Source of the DNA: Geminocystis herdmanii PCC 6308 | Lineage (GTDB): Bacteria > Cyanobacteriota > Cyanobacteriia > Cyanobacteriales > Cyanobacteriaceae | Direction of reading: 5' to 3' | NCBI RefSeq assembly: GCF_000332235.1 | Contig: NZ_CM001775.1 | Coordinates: 1,642,230 to 1,706,229, forward strand | Length of the DNA: 64,000 bases | In this document: positions 33,348-42,925 of the stretch, piece by piece | Layout of the letters: each line of letters opens with the position of its first letter | How positions within the stretch are numbered: position 1 is the stretch's first letter | Notes under the pieces: generated by a model | Databases searched by the model: none | What the model saw: only the letters and a program-made list of their open reading frames with translations | Told to the model about the DNA's origin: nothing | Made by a program: the position numbers and the translations under genes

Positions 33348-34934
33348 GTGAACAGTAAAAAATCCTTAGCCAGTATAGCTGGAATTGTAGCCTTAGCAAC
33401 ATTTATTAGTAAGATATTTGGCTTAGTACGAGAGCAAATCGTTGCCGCCGCCTTTGGAGTTGGTGCTGTCGTCAATGCCTATGCCTATGCCTATGTCATA
33501 CCCGGATTTTTGTTAATTTTGTTAGGAGGAATTAACGGTCCTTTTCATAGTTCTCTTGTAAGTGTTTTAGCAAAAAGAAGCCAAAAAGATGCTGCCCCTC
33601 TCATTGAAACTATTACCACCCTTGTTAGTACAATATTATTAGTTGTCACCATCATATTAGTTATTTATGCCGATAAATTTATTGATTTATTAGCCCCCGG
33701 ATTAACCACAGAAGTTCGGAATATGGCAATTTTACAACTGCAAATTATGGCACCCTTAGCAGTTTTTGCCGGATTAATTGGCATCGGTTTTGGTAGTTTA
33801 AACGCCTCAGATCAATATTGGCTACCAAGTATTAGCCCTCTTTTTTCTAGCCTAACAATTGTTATTGGTGTCGGCGGTTTATTCTGGTTTTTAGGAGATA
33901 AAATTAACGCCCCTGAGTATATTCAATTTGGCAGTATCATGTTAGCAGGAACTACCCTAGCTGGAGGACTTTGGCAATGGTTAGCACAACAAATAACCCA
34001 GATAAAACTTGGTATTAGTACCTTAAAATTACGTTTTGATTGGGGTAGAGATGGAGTAAATGACGTGATGAAAGTTATGGCACCTGCAACTCTTTCTTCA
34101 GGAATGCTACATATTAATGTTTATACAGATTTATATTTTGCTTCCTATATCGAAAATGCAGCCGCAGCAATGCGCTACGCTAACTTTGTCGTTTTAACTC
34201 CTTTGGGTATTATTTCTAATATGATATTAGTGCCATTTTTACCCGTATTTTCTCGTTTAGCAAGTCCCGAAAATTGGGATGAATTGAAAATGAGAATCCG
34301 TCAAGGCTTGATTTTAACGGCTTTAACCATGTTTCCTTTAACTGCTATTTTTACCGCTTTATCTAATCCGATCGTAACAGTAATTTATGAACGTGGTGTG
34401 TTCAAATCTTCCGATTCAGGCATTGTCGCACCAGTATTATTAGCCTATGGAACGGGAATGTTTTTTTACTTAGCTAGGGATGTTTTAGTTAGAGTTTTTT
34501 ATGCTTTAGGAGATGGCCAAACACCCTTTAAAATTAGTATAATTAATATTTTTGTCAATCTTATTTTAGATTATTTTTTAGTTAAACAATTTCAAACTCA
34601 AGGTTTAGTTTTTAGTACGATCGGAGTAAACATTTTTTCCATAATTGCTCTGATTTGGATATTACATAAACGGTTAAATAGTTTACCCTTAAAACAATGG
34701 TTATTTATTTTCTTAGGTTTAGTGTTAGCTACTATTATTTCTAGTTTTGGCTGTTGGGGAACTAATCAATTATTAGTATCTTTATGGGATGAAAAAGGTT
34801 TATTAATTCAATTAATTAATTTAACTATATCCAGTTTCATCGCCTTAGGTATTTTCTTGTTAATAATCATGCCTTTAAAATTACCAGAATTACAGATTTT
34901 ATTCACTAAAATTAGTGGCAAATTTTCTCGTTAA
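33348..34934 (+). CDS. murJ: Lipid II flippase MurJ
   Basis: A 528-residue membrane protein with about 14 helices. It moves the peptidoglycan precursor lipid II across the inner membrane. Family marks: GIVALATFISKIFGLVREQIVAAAFG at the N terminus, NAYAYAYVIPGFL, and the middle segment RYANFVVLTPLGIISNMILVPFLPVFSRLA. The reading frame starts at a GTG (33348) that overlaps nothing; the preceding sequence has CGATCGAAGTG. Length is typical. Transcription appears to be independent. Confidence 0.93.
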   Translation: MNSKKSLASIAGIVALATFISKIFGLVREQIVAAAFGVGAVVNAYAYAYVIPGFLLILLGGINGPFHSSLVSVLAKRSQKDAAPLIETITTLVSTILLVVTIILVIYADKFIDLLAPGLTTEVRNMAILQLQIMAPLAVFAGLIGIGFGSLNASDQYWLPSISPLFSSLTIVIGVGGLFWFLGDKINAPEYIQFGSIMLAGTTLAGGLWQWLAQQITQIKLGISTLKLRFDWGRDGVNDVMKVMAPATLSSGMLHINVYTDLYFASYIENAAAAMRYANFVVLTPLGIISNMILVPFLPVFSRLASPENWDELKMRIRQGLILTALTMFPLTAIFTALSNPIVTVIYERGVFKSSDSGIVAPVLLAYGTGMFFYLARDVLVRVFYALGDGQTPFKISIINIFVNLILDYFLVKQFQTQGLVFSTIGVNIFSIIALIWILHKRLNSLPLKQWLFIFLGLVLATIISSFGCWGTNQLLVSLWDEKGLLIQLINLTISSFIALGIFLLIIMPLKLPELQILFTKISGKFSR

Positions 34935-35110
34935 AATCTCAAACTTCACCCCTGATACTTAACCTTATGGTAAACTTTAAGTCATACCTATACTTAAAAT
35001 CCGCAAAATATATAAAAAAATCCGCAGAATTAAAATAACTGTGATAGTATCTCAATTAAATAAAAACATTAAAAAATATTAAAAATTATCTGTGTCGAGG
35101 AGTATAAATA

Positions 35111-36181
35111 ATGAAAAATCAAAGATTATCGTCTGGAAATTTGCCAGTACAACGAAGCTATAGTCATCCTTTAAAAATGGGGGTGATTGGAGTGGGCAAC
35201 ATGGGACAACATCATACAAGAGTACTAAGTTTACTTAAAGATGTGGAATTAGTGGGGATTGCCGATGTTAATGTGGAAAGAGGTTTAGACATTGCTAGTA
35301 AATATCGAGTTCATTTTTTTGAGAACTACTTAGAAATGTTACCAAATGTTGATGCAGTGTGTATCGCCGCCCCTACGAGACTTCATCATCAAGTCGGTTT
35401 AGAGTGTCTTAACGCTGGAGTTCATGTTTTAATTGAAAAACCGATCGCAGCTAGTATCACCGAAGCAGAATCTTTAGTTAATGCCGCCGCTTCTACTAAC
35501 TGTATCTTGCAAGTAGGACATATTGAAAGATTTAATCCTGCCTTTCAGGAATTAAGTAAAGTTTTAAAAACAGAGAATTTATTAGCATTAGAAGCTCATC
35601 GTATGAGCCCCTATGCCGATCGAGCTAATGATGTATCTGTGGTGTTAGACTTAATGATCCATGACTTAGATTTACTGCTAGAATTGGCAGGATCACCCGT
35701 TACTAAGTTAAGCGCTACAGGAAGCCGTGCTGGGGAATCTCAATATTTAGACTACGTTACCGCAACCTTAAACTTTGCTAATGGGATTGTTGCCACCGTT
35801 ACCGCCAGTAAAGTAACCCATCGTAAAATTCGCCGTATAGTTGCCCATTGCAATACAAGTTTAACCGAAGCGGATTTTCTCAACAACGAAATTTTGATCC
35901 ATCGTCAAACTACCGCTAATTATACTACCGATTACGGTCAAATTTTGTATCGTCAAGACGGCTTAATTGAAAAAGTTTACACTAGCAATATTGAGCCTTT
36001 ACACGCAGAATTAGAGCATTTTGTTAGTTGTGTCAGAGGAGGAAATCAACCTTCCGTTGGGGGAGAACAAGCCTTAAAAGCGTTAAAATTAGCTAGTTAT
36101 ATAGAACAATTAGCCTTAGATGGCACTGTGTGGCAAAATTGTCCCATCGATTTACAACAACTCAACGGAGTTAATATTTAG
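35111..36181 (+). CDS. Gfo/Idh/MocA family oxidoreductase
   Basis: A 356-residue NAD(P)-dependent sugar-type dehydrogenase. The Rossmann motif is GVIGVGNMGQHH (Gly-rich loop at 27-32), the EKP motif is at 109-111 (LIEKPIAAS), and VGHIERFNPAF with DLMIHDLDLL marks the substrate domain. Cyanobacterial members often sit near cell-wall or UDP-sugar genes; here it follows murJ by 176 bp. The specific substrate is not readable. A plausible GAGGAG ribosome site stands at about 35097. Confidence 0.88.
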   Translation: MKNQRLSSGNLPVQRSYSHPLKMGVIGVGNMGQHHTRVLSLLKDVELVGIADVNVERGLDIASKYRVHFFENYLEMLPNVDAVCIAAPTRLHHQVGLECLNAGVHVLIEKPIAASITEAESLVNAAASTNCILQVGHIERFNPAFQELSKVLKTENLLALEAHRMSPYADRANDVSVVLDLMIHDLDLLLELAGSPVTKLSATGSRAGESQYLDYVTATLNFANGIVATVTASKVTHRKIRRIVAHCNTSLTEADFLNNEILIHRQTTANYTTDYGQILYRQDGLIEKVYTSNIEPLHAELEHFVSCVRGGNQPSVGGEQALKALKLASYIEQLALDGTVWQNCPIDLQQLNGVNI

Positions 36182-36328
36182 ACTGTGGTAAAAAAGTATT
36201 TTAAAACGACTAAATGATTCATTATTAACTATTAAAAGAGTTTTGTGTAACTATTAAATAGGTTGTAAAATATAACAAAATAGTTGATAAATTTTTTCCT
36301 ATTATTGTGTGATTCTTTGGTAAAAAAT

Positions 36329-36691
36329 ATGTATAAAATTCTTTTAGTAGAAGATAATGAAATGAATCGAGATATGCTTTCTCGTCGTTTAAAACGTAAA
36401 GGTTATGACATTATTCTTGCGGTGGATGGTGGTGAAGGTGTGGAAAAAGCGATGTCGGAAAAACCTGATTTAATTTTAATGGATATGAGTTTACCCGTGA
36501 TGGATGGTTGGAGTGCCACAACTCACTTAAAACAACAGCAGGAAACAAAATCGACTCCCATTATTGCTTTAACTGCCCATGCTATGCAAGGAGACTATGA
36601 AAAAGCCTTAGCGGCAGGATGTGATGATTATGATACTAAACCGATCGAACTACCAAGATTATTGGCTAAAATTGAATCTTTTTTAAGTTAA
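36329..36691 (+). CDS. Single-domain response regulator (CheY-like)
   Basis: A 120-residue receiver domain. I start at the ATG at 36329 (MYKILLVEDNE), since the longer frame begins with TTG and adds unrelated residues. Acidic pocket E8/D9, phosphoacceptor D52 in LILMDMSLPVMDG, Thr 82 in ALTAHAM and Lys 104 in DTKPIE are all present. It has no output domain. The next gene, 81 bp on, encodes a receiver-phosphatase protein, so the two may form one phosphorelay with a distant kinase. Confidence 0.92.
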   Translation: MYKILLVEDNEMNRDMLSRRLKRKGYDIILAVDGGEGVEKAMSEKPDLILMDMSLPVMDGWSATTHLKQQQETKSTPIIALTAHAMQGDYEKALAAGCDDYDTKPIELPRLLAKIESFLS

Positions 36692-36772
36692 AATTGTCTA
36701 AACTAAGATTTTGAAACGTGAAATCTTAGTACCTAAATATTTAATTATTTTTCTCTTTAAAAAACAAAAAAA

Positions 36773-38608
36773 ATGACTGATATTGATATTAATAAAGCTG
36801 AGAATATATCGATCGATTCCTCATTTATAGCAAATTTAAGGCATGATTTACGCACCCCAATTAATGCAATTTTAGGTTATAGTGAGATGTTGTTAGAGGA
36901 ATTAGAAGATGATATAACTTTAGGGGATTCTCAGGGAGATAATTTACCAGATTCGATGGCGCAGTGCCACCTCGTAAGCGAAAAATTAAACCATATTCAA
37001 GCAAACGGCAAAGAAGTTTTACGGCTGATAAATCAACTATTAAATGATCAATATGGTAGTCAGTCAAAAAATGTTTTAATCGAAAATTTATTAAATCTAA
37101 AAATAGCCACAAATCCATTAATTACTGAGATAGTAGATAACTGTAACCTTATAAAAAATATATTAAAAAAATTTAGTAATCAAGATTTGATGGTGGATAT
37201 TGATAGAGTATATAAATCAGGTATTCATCTAAAAGCATTATTTATTGATATTCAAGAATTAAACTTTTTACCGATAAATGAAACAGAAAACTTATCCCAT
37301 ATTCCCATAGACAATTTTATTCAAGTTAGATACCCAAAATTATCTTTAGAAAATCAGAAAAATATCATTACTGGACATATTTTAGTGGTAGATGATAACC
37401 AAAATAATCGAGACTTACTCTTTACTTTATTAACCAAAGAAAACTATACTGTATCGACTGCAATTAATGGTAAAGAAGCATTAGAAATGATTGAAAAAAA
37501 AGAATATGACTTAATTCTTTTAGACTTATTAATGCCAGAAATTGACGGTTATCAAGTATTAAAAAATATTAAAGAAAATTCCAAGAAAAAACATATCCCC
37601 GTCATCATGATTTCCGCCCTTGATGAAGTAGAAAATATTATCCGTTGTATTGAAATTGGAGCAGAAGATTACCTACCAAAACCTTTTAATAAAACTCTAT
37701 TAAAAGCTAGAGTCGAAACATCTTTAGAGAAAAAAATTTTACGAGATAGAGAAATAGAATATGTCAAAAAATTGAACAATGAATTGGATAAAGGGCGAGA
37801 AATGCAGTTAAATTTTTTACCCCCCCAACCCTTACAAATTCCTCATTGGGAAATAGCGAGTTTTTTTAAACCTGCGCGTCAAGTAGCAGGAGATTTTTAT
37901 GATACTTTCATCTTACCTAATAATCACGTTGTTTTAGTTTTAGCCGATGTGTGCGATAAAGGTGTTGGTGCGGCATTATTTATGGGACTTTTTCGTAGTT
38001 TAATTCGTATTTTTTCTCATCAAAATTCGATCGAAGGTAACATAAATGAGATACTATCTACCCATAAACCCCTAGATACAGGGTGGTTAAGTTCTAATGT
38101 AAATACAAATGCTGTACACTTAAAAGCCCTTAATTCCGTGAGTTTAACCAATAACTACGTTGCCGATAATCATGGCGACTTAGGAATGTTTGCCACTATG
38201 TTTGTGGGTGTTTTAGAACCTGAGACGGGATTATTAACTTATATTAACGCAGGGCATGAATCCTTGATCATCACCGATTCCTATGGTAACAGAAAACAGG
38301 AGCTAGATTCGATCGCGCCAGCGGTGGGTATGATGGCTAATATGATTTTTAACTGCAAACAAATTTATCTCGAAGAAGGAGACATACTATTTGGCAATAC
38401 TGATGGCGTAACCGATGCTCGTTCTATCACCAAAGAATTTTACCATGACAAAAGATTAAATGCCATTTTGCAACAACCCTTTAACTCCGTGCATTTGTTA
38501 GTCAATACCATTAGAGATAGTGTCTTAGAGCATATTGGTACAGCAGATCAATTTGATGATATAACAATGTTAGCCGTCAGACGAGAAATTAAAAATAATG
38601 AGGAATGA
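36773..38608 (+). CDS. HisKA-like / receiver / PP2C-SpoIIE phosphatase protein
   Basis: A 611-residue signalling protein. Residues 17-90 carry a HisKA-like helix with the phosphorylatable histidine (FIANLRHDLRTPINAILGY, H24) but there is no HATPase domain after it. A receiver domain follows (about 201-325; DD at 207-208, phosphoacceptor D251 in LILLDLLMPEIDG, K303). From about 340 comes a PP2C/SpoIIE-type serine phosphatase with the linker LDKGREMQLNFLPP and metal site AGDFYD (372-377). This suggests that phosphorylation controls dephosphorylation of a target such as an anti-sigma antagonist. An insertion-like segment SMAQCHLVSE (61-70) interrupts the HisKA helices. Confidence 0.85.
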   Translation: MTDIDINKAENISIDSSFIANLRHDLRTPINAILGYSEMLLEELEDDITLGDSQGDNLPDSMAQCHLVSEKLNHIQANGKEVLRLINQLLNDQYGSQSKNVLIENLLNLKIATNPLITEIVDNCNLIKNILKKFSNQDLMVDIDRVYKSGIHLKALFIDIQELNFLPINETENLSHIPIDNFIQVRYPKLSLENQKNIITGHILVVDDNQNNRDLLFTLLTKENYTVSTAINGKEALEMIEKKEYDLILLDLLMPEIDGYQVLKNIKENSKKKHIPVIMISALDEVENIIRCIEIGAEDYLPKPFNKTLLKARVETSLEKKILRDREIEYVKKLNNELDKGREMQLNFLPPQPLQIPHWEIASFFKPARQVAGDFYDTFILPNNHVVLVLADVCDKGVGAALFMGLFRSLIRIFSHQNSIEGNINEILSTHKPLDTGWLSSNVNTNAVHLKALNSVSLTNNYVADNHGDLGMFATMFVGVLEPETGLLTYINAGHESLIITDSYGNRKQELDSIAPAVGMMANMIFNCKQIYLEEGDILFGNTDGVTDARSITKEFYHDKRLNAILQQPFNSVHLLVNTIRDSVLEHIGTADQFDDITMLAVRREIKNNEE

Positions 38609-38656
38609 TTGCTCAAGATTGCGTAAAATTAATTATGTAATCTTGTTACCCATAGT

Positions 38657-40678
38657 TCATTCCCTTGATAAAACTTTAGATGTTACCTTATCTGGAACTT
38701 GATCTAAATGATCATAGCGCCAATTAAAGAATCCTACCCCTAAACTCAACGATCGAAGTTCAATAATAAAGTCTTGCATTTCACCTTGAGGTAAATAACC
38801 ATTAACTTGATCCCAATTTTGCCAATCTTCCATGGCATCATAACCTAAAATCTGTCCTCGATGGGTGCTAACTAACTGTAAAACTTTTGAGGTAAATTCC
38901 GAAGGCACAGAAATATCGACTTGTAGCACTGGTTCAAGTAAAATAGGTTCACATTGAGGCATTCCTTCTGTCATGGCAATTCGTGCCGCTTGTTTAAAGG
39001 CTTGTTCGGAACTATCCACAGAATGATATGATCCATCCGTGAGGGTGACGCTTATATCCACCACAGGATAACCTAAAACTCCTTGTTGTAGGTACTCTCT
39101 TACTCCCGTTTCTACTCCCGGAATGTACTGTTTCGGCACAACACCACCAACAATTTTTTGCTGGAATTGGAAACCTTCTCCCCGTTGTAAAGGTTTAATG
39201 TCTAAATATACATCACCAAATGCTCCATGACCACCACTTTGATGTTTATAACGCCCATGAACATTTGTACTTTTACGGATAGTTTCTTTATAAGGAATTT
39301 TCGGGTTTTGAGTCAGTAAGGATAAGTTATATTTATTTTTTAATCGTTCTAATGTTACTTGTAAATGGATTTCTCCTTGTCCCCACAAAATAACTTCATG
39401 AGTGTTTTCGTCTTGTTCCCATGTCAAGGAGGTATCCTCTTCTAAGATTTTGGCGATCGCACTTGAAATTTTTACTTCATCTTGGCGGTTTTCAGCGATA
39501 ACGGCTTTAGCATAAACAGGTTTAAAAACTTGAGCTTGAGGGAGAGATTTGAGCTTGTTAGAAGTATCCGTGAGAGTTTCCCCTGTTTTGATGCCTTCTA
39601 GTCGTCCTAACGCTACAATTTCCCCAACTTCCGCCGAATTTAAGGATTTTTGTTGACTGCCCATCAAACGATACATTCCTCCCACTCTCACACCGTTAAG
39701 AGTCATACCATCAGTTAACTTACCTTGCCAAACCCTGACTAAAGATAGTCTTCCCCCTTGGGCATTATAGTAAGTTTTCAATACTTGCGCGATCGTCGTA
39801 TCTTGATTCGAGATATTTAAACCCCGTCTTTGAGAAGTGACACTGGGTTCAGGGGCTTCTTTCGTGAGACAATCGAGTAAAGGGCGCACTCCGTAATCTT
39901 CTGAGGCAATACCAAAAAAGACAGGTACAATCAAATCTGCCCCCAATTCCATTTTTAAATCTTTAACAATTTCTTCTTGAGGAGGCTCAATTTCTTCGAG
40001 CAATTCCTCTAATAAATGATCATCAAAATCCGCTAAAGTTTCTAACATCTCCTGTCGTGTCTGGGTTTCTATTTCCTTTAAATCGTCAGGAAAAGCCACT
40101 AAATCTGCAACCTTACCTTGATGATAATGGTAGGCTTGTTCGGTGATTAAATCGATATAACCGATGATGTCTTGATCTTGTTTAATAGGATATTGTTGTG
40201 CGACAAGAGGGCGACTAGAAACATCTTTGATAGCTTTTAGCACATCTAAAAAGGAATCTTGAGATCGATCCATTTTATTGATGTAAACTAGGTGAGGTAT
40301 TTGCCAATCATCGAGGAATTTAAACAAAGGTGCGAGGGTTAATACTTTACTTACAGAAGGCTCACAAACAATAATCGCCATTCCAGCACCCACTAAAGCA
40401 TTATAAGTTTCTTGCATAAATTCCACTGAACCGGGACAATCAAGAAAAGTGAAATTAATATCCTGATATTGGGTATAAGCAGAAGTGATTTCGATCGTCA
40501 TATTATGGGTTTTTGCCTCTACCGAAAAATCTCCCACACTATTACCATCATTAACACTACCCTTACGATGAATTGCCCCTGAAACGAATAATAAACTTTC
40601 TAATAAGGTAGTTTTTCCACTAGAATAAGTCCCTACGATCGCAATATTCCTAATCGATGCACCACTATTTTCAGTCAT
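38657..40678 (-). CDS. Elongation factor G-like GTPase
   Basis: A 673-residue translational GTPase paralogue. G1 is GTYSSGKT at 16-23, G3 DCPG at 80-83, G4 NKMD at 134-137. The rest shows EF-G domains II-V (VHGRYKHQSGGHGAFGDV, VPKQYIPGVETGVREYL, and MPQCEPILLEPVLQV). It differs from canonical EF-G in G1, where SSGKTTL replaces DAGKTT. Cyanobacteria carry such EF-G-like copies beside fusA; their role (recycling, stress or a distinct substrate) is unsettled. Monocistronic, convergent with the phosphatase gene. Confidence 0.9.
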   Translation of the reverse strand: MTENSGASIRNIAIVGTYSSGKTTLLESLLFVSGAIHRKGSVNDGNSVGDFSVEAKTHNMTIEITSAYTQYQDINFTFLDCPGSVEFMQETYNALVGAGMAIIVCEPSVSKVLTLAPLFKFLDDWQIPHLVYINKMDRSQDSFLDVLKAIKDVSSRPLVAQQYPIKQDQDIIGYIDLITEQAYHYHQGKVADLVAFPDDLKEIETQTRQEMLETLADFDDHLLEELLEEIEPPQEEIVKDLKMELGADLIVPVFFGIASEDYGVRPLLDCLTKEAPEPSVTSQRRGLNISNQDTTIAQVLKTYYNAQGGRLSLVRVWQGKLTDGMTLNGVRVGGMYRLMGSQQKSLNSAEVGEIVALGRLEGIKTGETLTDTSNKLKSLPQAQVFKPVYAKAVIAENRQDEVKISSAIAKILEEDTSLTWEQDENTHEVILWGQGEIHLQVTLERLKNKYNLSLLTQNPKIPYKETIRKSTNVHGRYKHQSGGHGAFGDVYLDIKPLQRGEGFQFQQKIVGGVVPKQYIPGVETGVREYLQQGVLGYPVVDISVTLTDGSYHSVDSSEQAFKQAARIAMTEGMPQCEPILLEPVLQVDISVPSEFTSKVLQLVSTHRGQILGYDAMEDWQNWDQVNGYLPQGEMQDFIIELRSLSLGVGFFNWRYDHLDQVPDKVTSKVLSRE

Positions 40679-40857
40679 AATTATACTCCTAATTGAACAT
40701 TAATTCCCTCATTAATTAAGATATTTTTAATCTCAGCAAATCATCACTAATAAGAGTTTTAATAATATTATCTTTATTTTTAAAGTAACTTATTTTGAGC
40801 TTTACTAGGTACATTTTGTTATGTATCTTAAATATTAATGAACAATTAACAATTATC

Positions 40858-40894
40858 TCCCCAACTCTCCAACTCCCCAACTCCCCAACTCCTC
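40858..40894. repeat. Heptamer tandem repeat (STRR), CCCAACT type
   Basis: Five copies of a 7-bp unit (CCAACTC/CCCAACT). It lies in the 336 bp gap between the divergent EF-G-like and glpX genes; the rest of that gap is AT-rich and should contain both promoters. Confidence 0.85.
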
Positions 40895-41014
40895 AGACTA
40901 AGAAAAATTAAAAAACTTTGAGATGTGATCCCTGACTCTGATACACTTTTTGTGGATAACTTTTTATTAATTTAGATACTAATAAGTTTAATTACATATC
41001 TTTGGAGGATATAA

Positions 41015-42055
41015 ATGTTAGAAACCACTCTAGGATTAGAGATTATTGAAGTAGTAGAACAAGCTGCGATCGCATCTTCAAAATGGATGGGAAAAGGCGA
41101 AAAAGACATTGCTGACGAAGTCGCCGTAGAAGCCATGCGCGAAAGAATGAATAAAATCAAAATGCGCGGCAGAATCGTCATCGGAGAAGGAGAAAGAGAC
41201 GATGCACCCATGCTTTATATTGGGGAAGAAGTCGGTATTTGTACTCGCCCCGACGCTGGTAACTTCTGTAACCTAGAAGAATTAATCGAAATTGACATCG
41301 CTGTTGATCCCTGCGAAGGTACTAACCTTGTAGCATACGGTCAAAACGGCTCAATGGCAGTATTAGCCATCTCCGAAAAAGGTGGATTATTTGCAGCGCC
41401 TGACTTCTACATGAAAAAATTAGCTGCACCTCCTGCCGCCAAAGGTCATGTGGACATCAACAAATCTGCTACAGAAAACCTCCAAATCATTGCTGAGTGT
41501 ATGAATCGCAGTATAGAGGAATTAGTAGTTGTCGTAATGGATCGTTCACGTCATAACGACTTAGTGAAAGAAATCCGTGAAGCAGGTGCAAGAGTTCGTT
41601 TAATCAGCGATGGTGACGTTTCTGCGGCGATTTCCTGTGCTTTCTCTGGTAGTAATATTCATGCCTTAATGGGTATTGGTGCTGCCCCTGAAGGAGTTAT
41701 TTCCGCTGCCGCTATGCGTTGCTTAGGTGGTCACTTCCAAGGACAATTAATTTATGATCCTGAAGTCGTGAAAACTGGTTTAATTGGTGAAAGCAAAGAA
41801 AGTAACCTTGAGCGTTTACGCAGTATGGGTATTACTGATCCCGATAAAGTTTACAATGCTGATGAATTAGCTTCTGGAGAAACCGTGTTATTTGCCGCTT
41901 GTGGTATTACCCCCGGTACTTTAATGCAAGGTGTTCGTTTCTTCCATGGTGGTGCAAGAACCCAAAGTTTGGTAATCTCTAGTCAGTCTAGTACTGCTCG
42001 TTTTGTGGATACCGTGCATATGTTCGATAAACCTAAAACTATCCAATTAAAATAG
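41015..42055 (+). CDS. glpX: Class II fructose-1,6-/sedoheptulose-1,7-bisphosphatase
   Basis: A 346-residue GlpX-type enzyme. In cyanobacteria this protein removes the 1-phosphate from both fructose-1,6- and sedoheptulose-1,7-bisphosphate and serves the Calvin cycle. Visible marks are [38 protein letters not shown] (metal site) and [17 protein letters not shown], with [19 protein letters not shown] further on. Length matches. A GGAGG site at 41004-41008 precedes the ATG by 6 nt. A strong hairpin follows the stop. Confidence 0.97.
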   Translation: MLETTLGLEIIEVVEQAAIASSKWMGKGEKDIADEVAVEAMRERMNKIKMRGRIVIGEGERDDAPMLYIGEEVGICTRPDAGNFCNLEELIEIDIAVDPCEGTNLVAYGQNGSMAVLAISEKGGLFAAPDFYMKKLAAPPAAKGHVDINKSATENLQIIAECMNRSIEELVVVVMDRSRHNDLVKEIREAGARVRLISDGDVSAAISCAFSGSNIHALMGIGAAPEGVISAAAMRCLGGHFQGQLIYDPEVVKTGLIGESKESNLERLRSMGITDPDKVYNADELASGETVLFAACGITPGTLMQGVRFFHGGARTQSLVISSQSSTARFVDTVHMFDKPKTIQLK

Positions 42056-42064
42056 TAACGGTAG

Positions 42065-42081
42065 GGTGGGCATTGCCCACC
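42065..42081 (+). terminator. GGTGGGC/GCCCACC hairpin after glpX
   Basis: GGTGGGC, loop ATT, GCCCACC, 9 bp after the glpX stop, preceded by GTAG as in other dispersed palindromes. It has no strong T-run, so it may be a repeat as much as a terminator. Confidence 0.6.
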
Positions 42082-42097
42082 TTAATCCATTTACCCT

Positions 42098-42208
42098 TCA
42101 ATTTACGTACATTCGCACGGGTAATCGAGCATCTAAATTTATACAATGAGATAATGTAAATTCACGAATATTCTCTGAGGCGTGAAGGGCAGAAATAACT
42201 TTATCTTT
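42098..42208 (-). pseudogene. C-terminal remnant of a HEPN gene
   Basis: On the minus strand this reads KDKVISALHASENIREF, then TLSHCINLDARLPV, to a TGA. The intact HEPN-type gene at 47416 contains KDKVISALHASKDIRDF and KVDLDARLPV, so this is a paralogue's C terminus of about 36 codons. Its upstream part is gone; the frame meets a stop at 42209 and the sequence overlaps the last codons of hicA. Deletion or replacement by the hicBA module is the likely cause. Confidence 0.8.
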
Positions 42209-42425
42209 TTAAAAAGTCTTCTGGATTGATTTGTGCTTGTTTCAAAATCGCCCTTAATGTTCCTTCTGGCATTTCCCCACTATGATTAGGAATAGTTGTA
42301 TAAAGATTGGTTTCAGGGTTGTACCAAATTTCGTGACTTCCTGCTCCTTGACGATCTAAAATAAAACCAAAAGATTTTAATATTTTGACAATTTTTCGAT
42401 AGCGAAAACCTGATAATCTTCCCAT
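42201..42425 (-). CDS. hicA: HicA-type toxin (mRNA interferase)
   Basis: A 74-residue protein with the double-stranded RNA-binding-like HicA fold: RYRKIVKILKSFGFILDRQ, then the active-site region GSHEIWYNP with the conserved His, and TTIPNHSGEMPEGTLRAILKQ. HicA cleaves mRNA when free. It starts 4 bp after the HicB gene, in the order antitoxin then toxin, so they form an operon. Its last codons run into a HEPN remnant, an unusual junction. Confidence 0.9.
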   Translation of the reverse strand: MGRLSGFRYRKIVKILKSFGFILDRQGAGSHEIWYNPETNLYTTIPNHSGEMPEGTLRAILKQAQINPEDFLKR

Positions 42426-42429
42426 AATT

Positions 42430-42660
42430 TTATTGATTAATAACTAGGGGATAACTGAAATTATCAGCGGGTATTAATAAGGAAGGTATTTGATTTTTTT
42501 CTGCCATTGATTCTAAAATTTTCTGAGCAACATCATTGGCTATAACGATCGTTTCTGAGATGGTTTTTCCTTGTGCGACTAATCCGGGTAAATCATCAGA
42601 GACTGCTAAATAATAACCTTCTGGTAATTTTTCTATAGTTAAATTAATCAACCTTTCCAT
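42430..42660 (-). CDS. hicB: HicB-type antitoxin
   Basis: A 76-residue HicB-family protein: NLTIEKLPEGYYLAVSDDLPGLVAQGKTISE, then AQKILESMAE. This is the partly degraded RNase H-like fold of HicB; the usual C-terminal DNA-binding domain is absent, so this is the short form. It neutralises HicA. It is the first gene of the pair on the minus strand. Autoregulation would need another DNA-binding part, which is not visible. Confidence 0.88.
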   Translation of the reverse strand: MERLINLTIEKLPEGYYLAVSDDLPGLVAQGKTISETIVIANDVAQKILESMAEKNQIPSLLIPADNFSYPLVINQ

Positions 42661-42712
42661 GAAATTTTACTGCAAATTTTTTCTTAATACACCTTAATTT
42701 TACATTAATATT

Positions 42713-42920
42713 TTAATATTTTAATGTTTCTTTATGAATAACTTGTGTATTTTGATTTAAAATTACTAAATCATATTCTTTAATTTCACTCATTACCCGA
42801 AAATTTTATATTTCTCGCTAAAAAAACAGGAGATAACCAAAATTTTGTCGATAAATTATCTTTATTAATCCATTTTACATTCAATCCTTTTCTCATTAAC
42901 AGACTTTTTCGACAACCCAT
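42713..42920 (-). pseudogene. Remnants of small DUF4160-like genes
   Basis: On the minus strand 42786-42920 reads MGCRKSLLMRKGLNVKWINK then DNLSTKFWLSPVFLARN, and the second part resembles the end of DUF4160 proteins (KFWLxPVxLA). An overlapping 26-codon frame (42713-42793, MSEIKEYDLVILNQNTQVIH) looks like the start of another small toxin-type or DUF gene, cut short. Neither is long enough to be functional with confidence. Confidence 0.4.
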
Positions 42921-42925
42921 AATTT

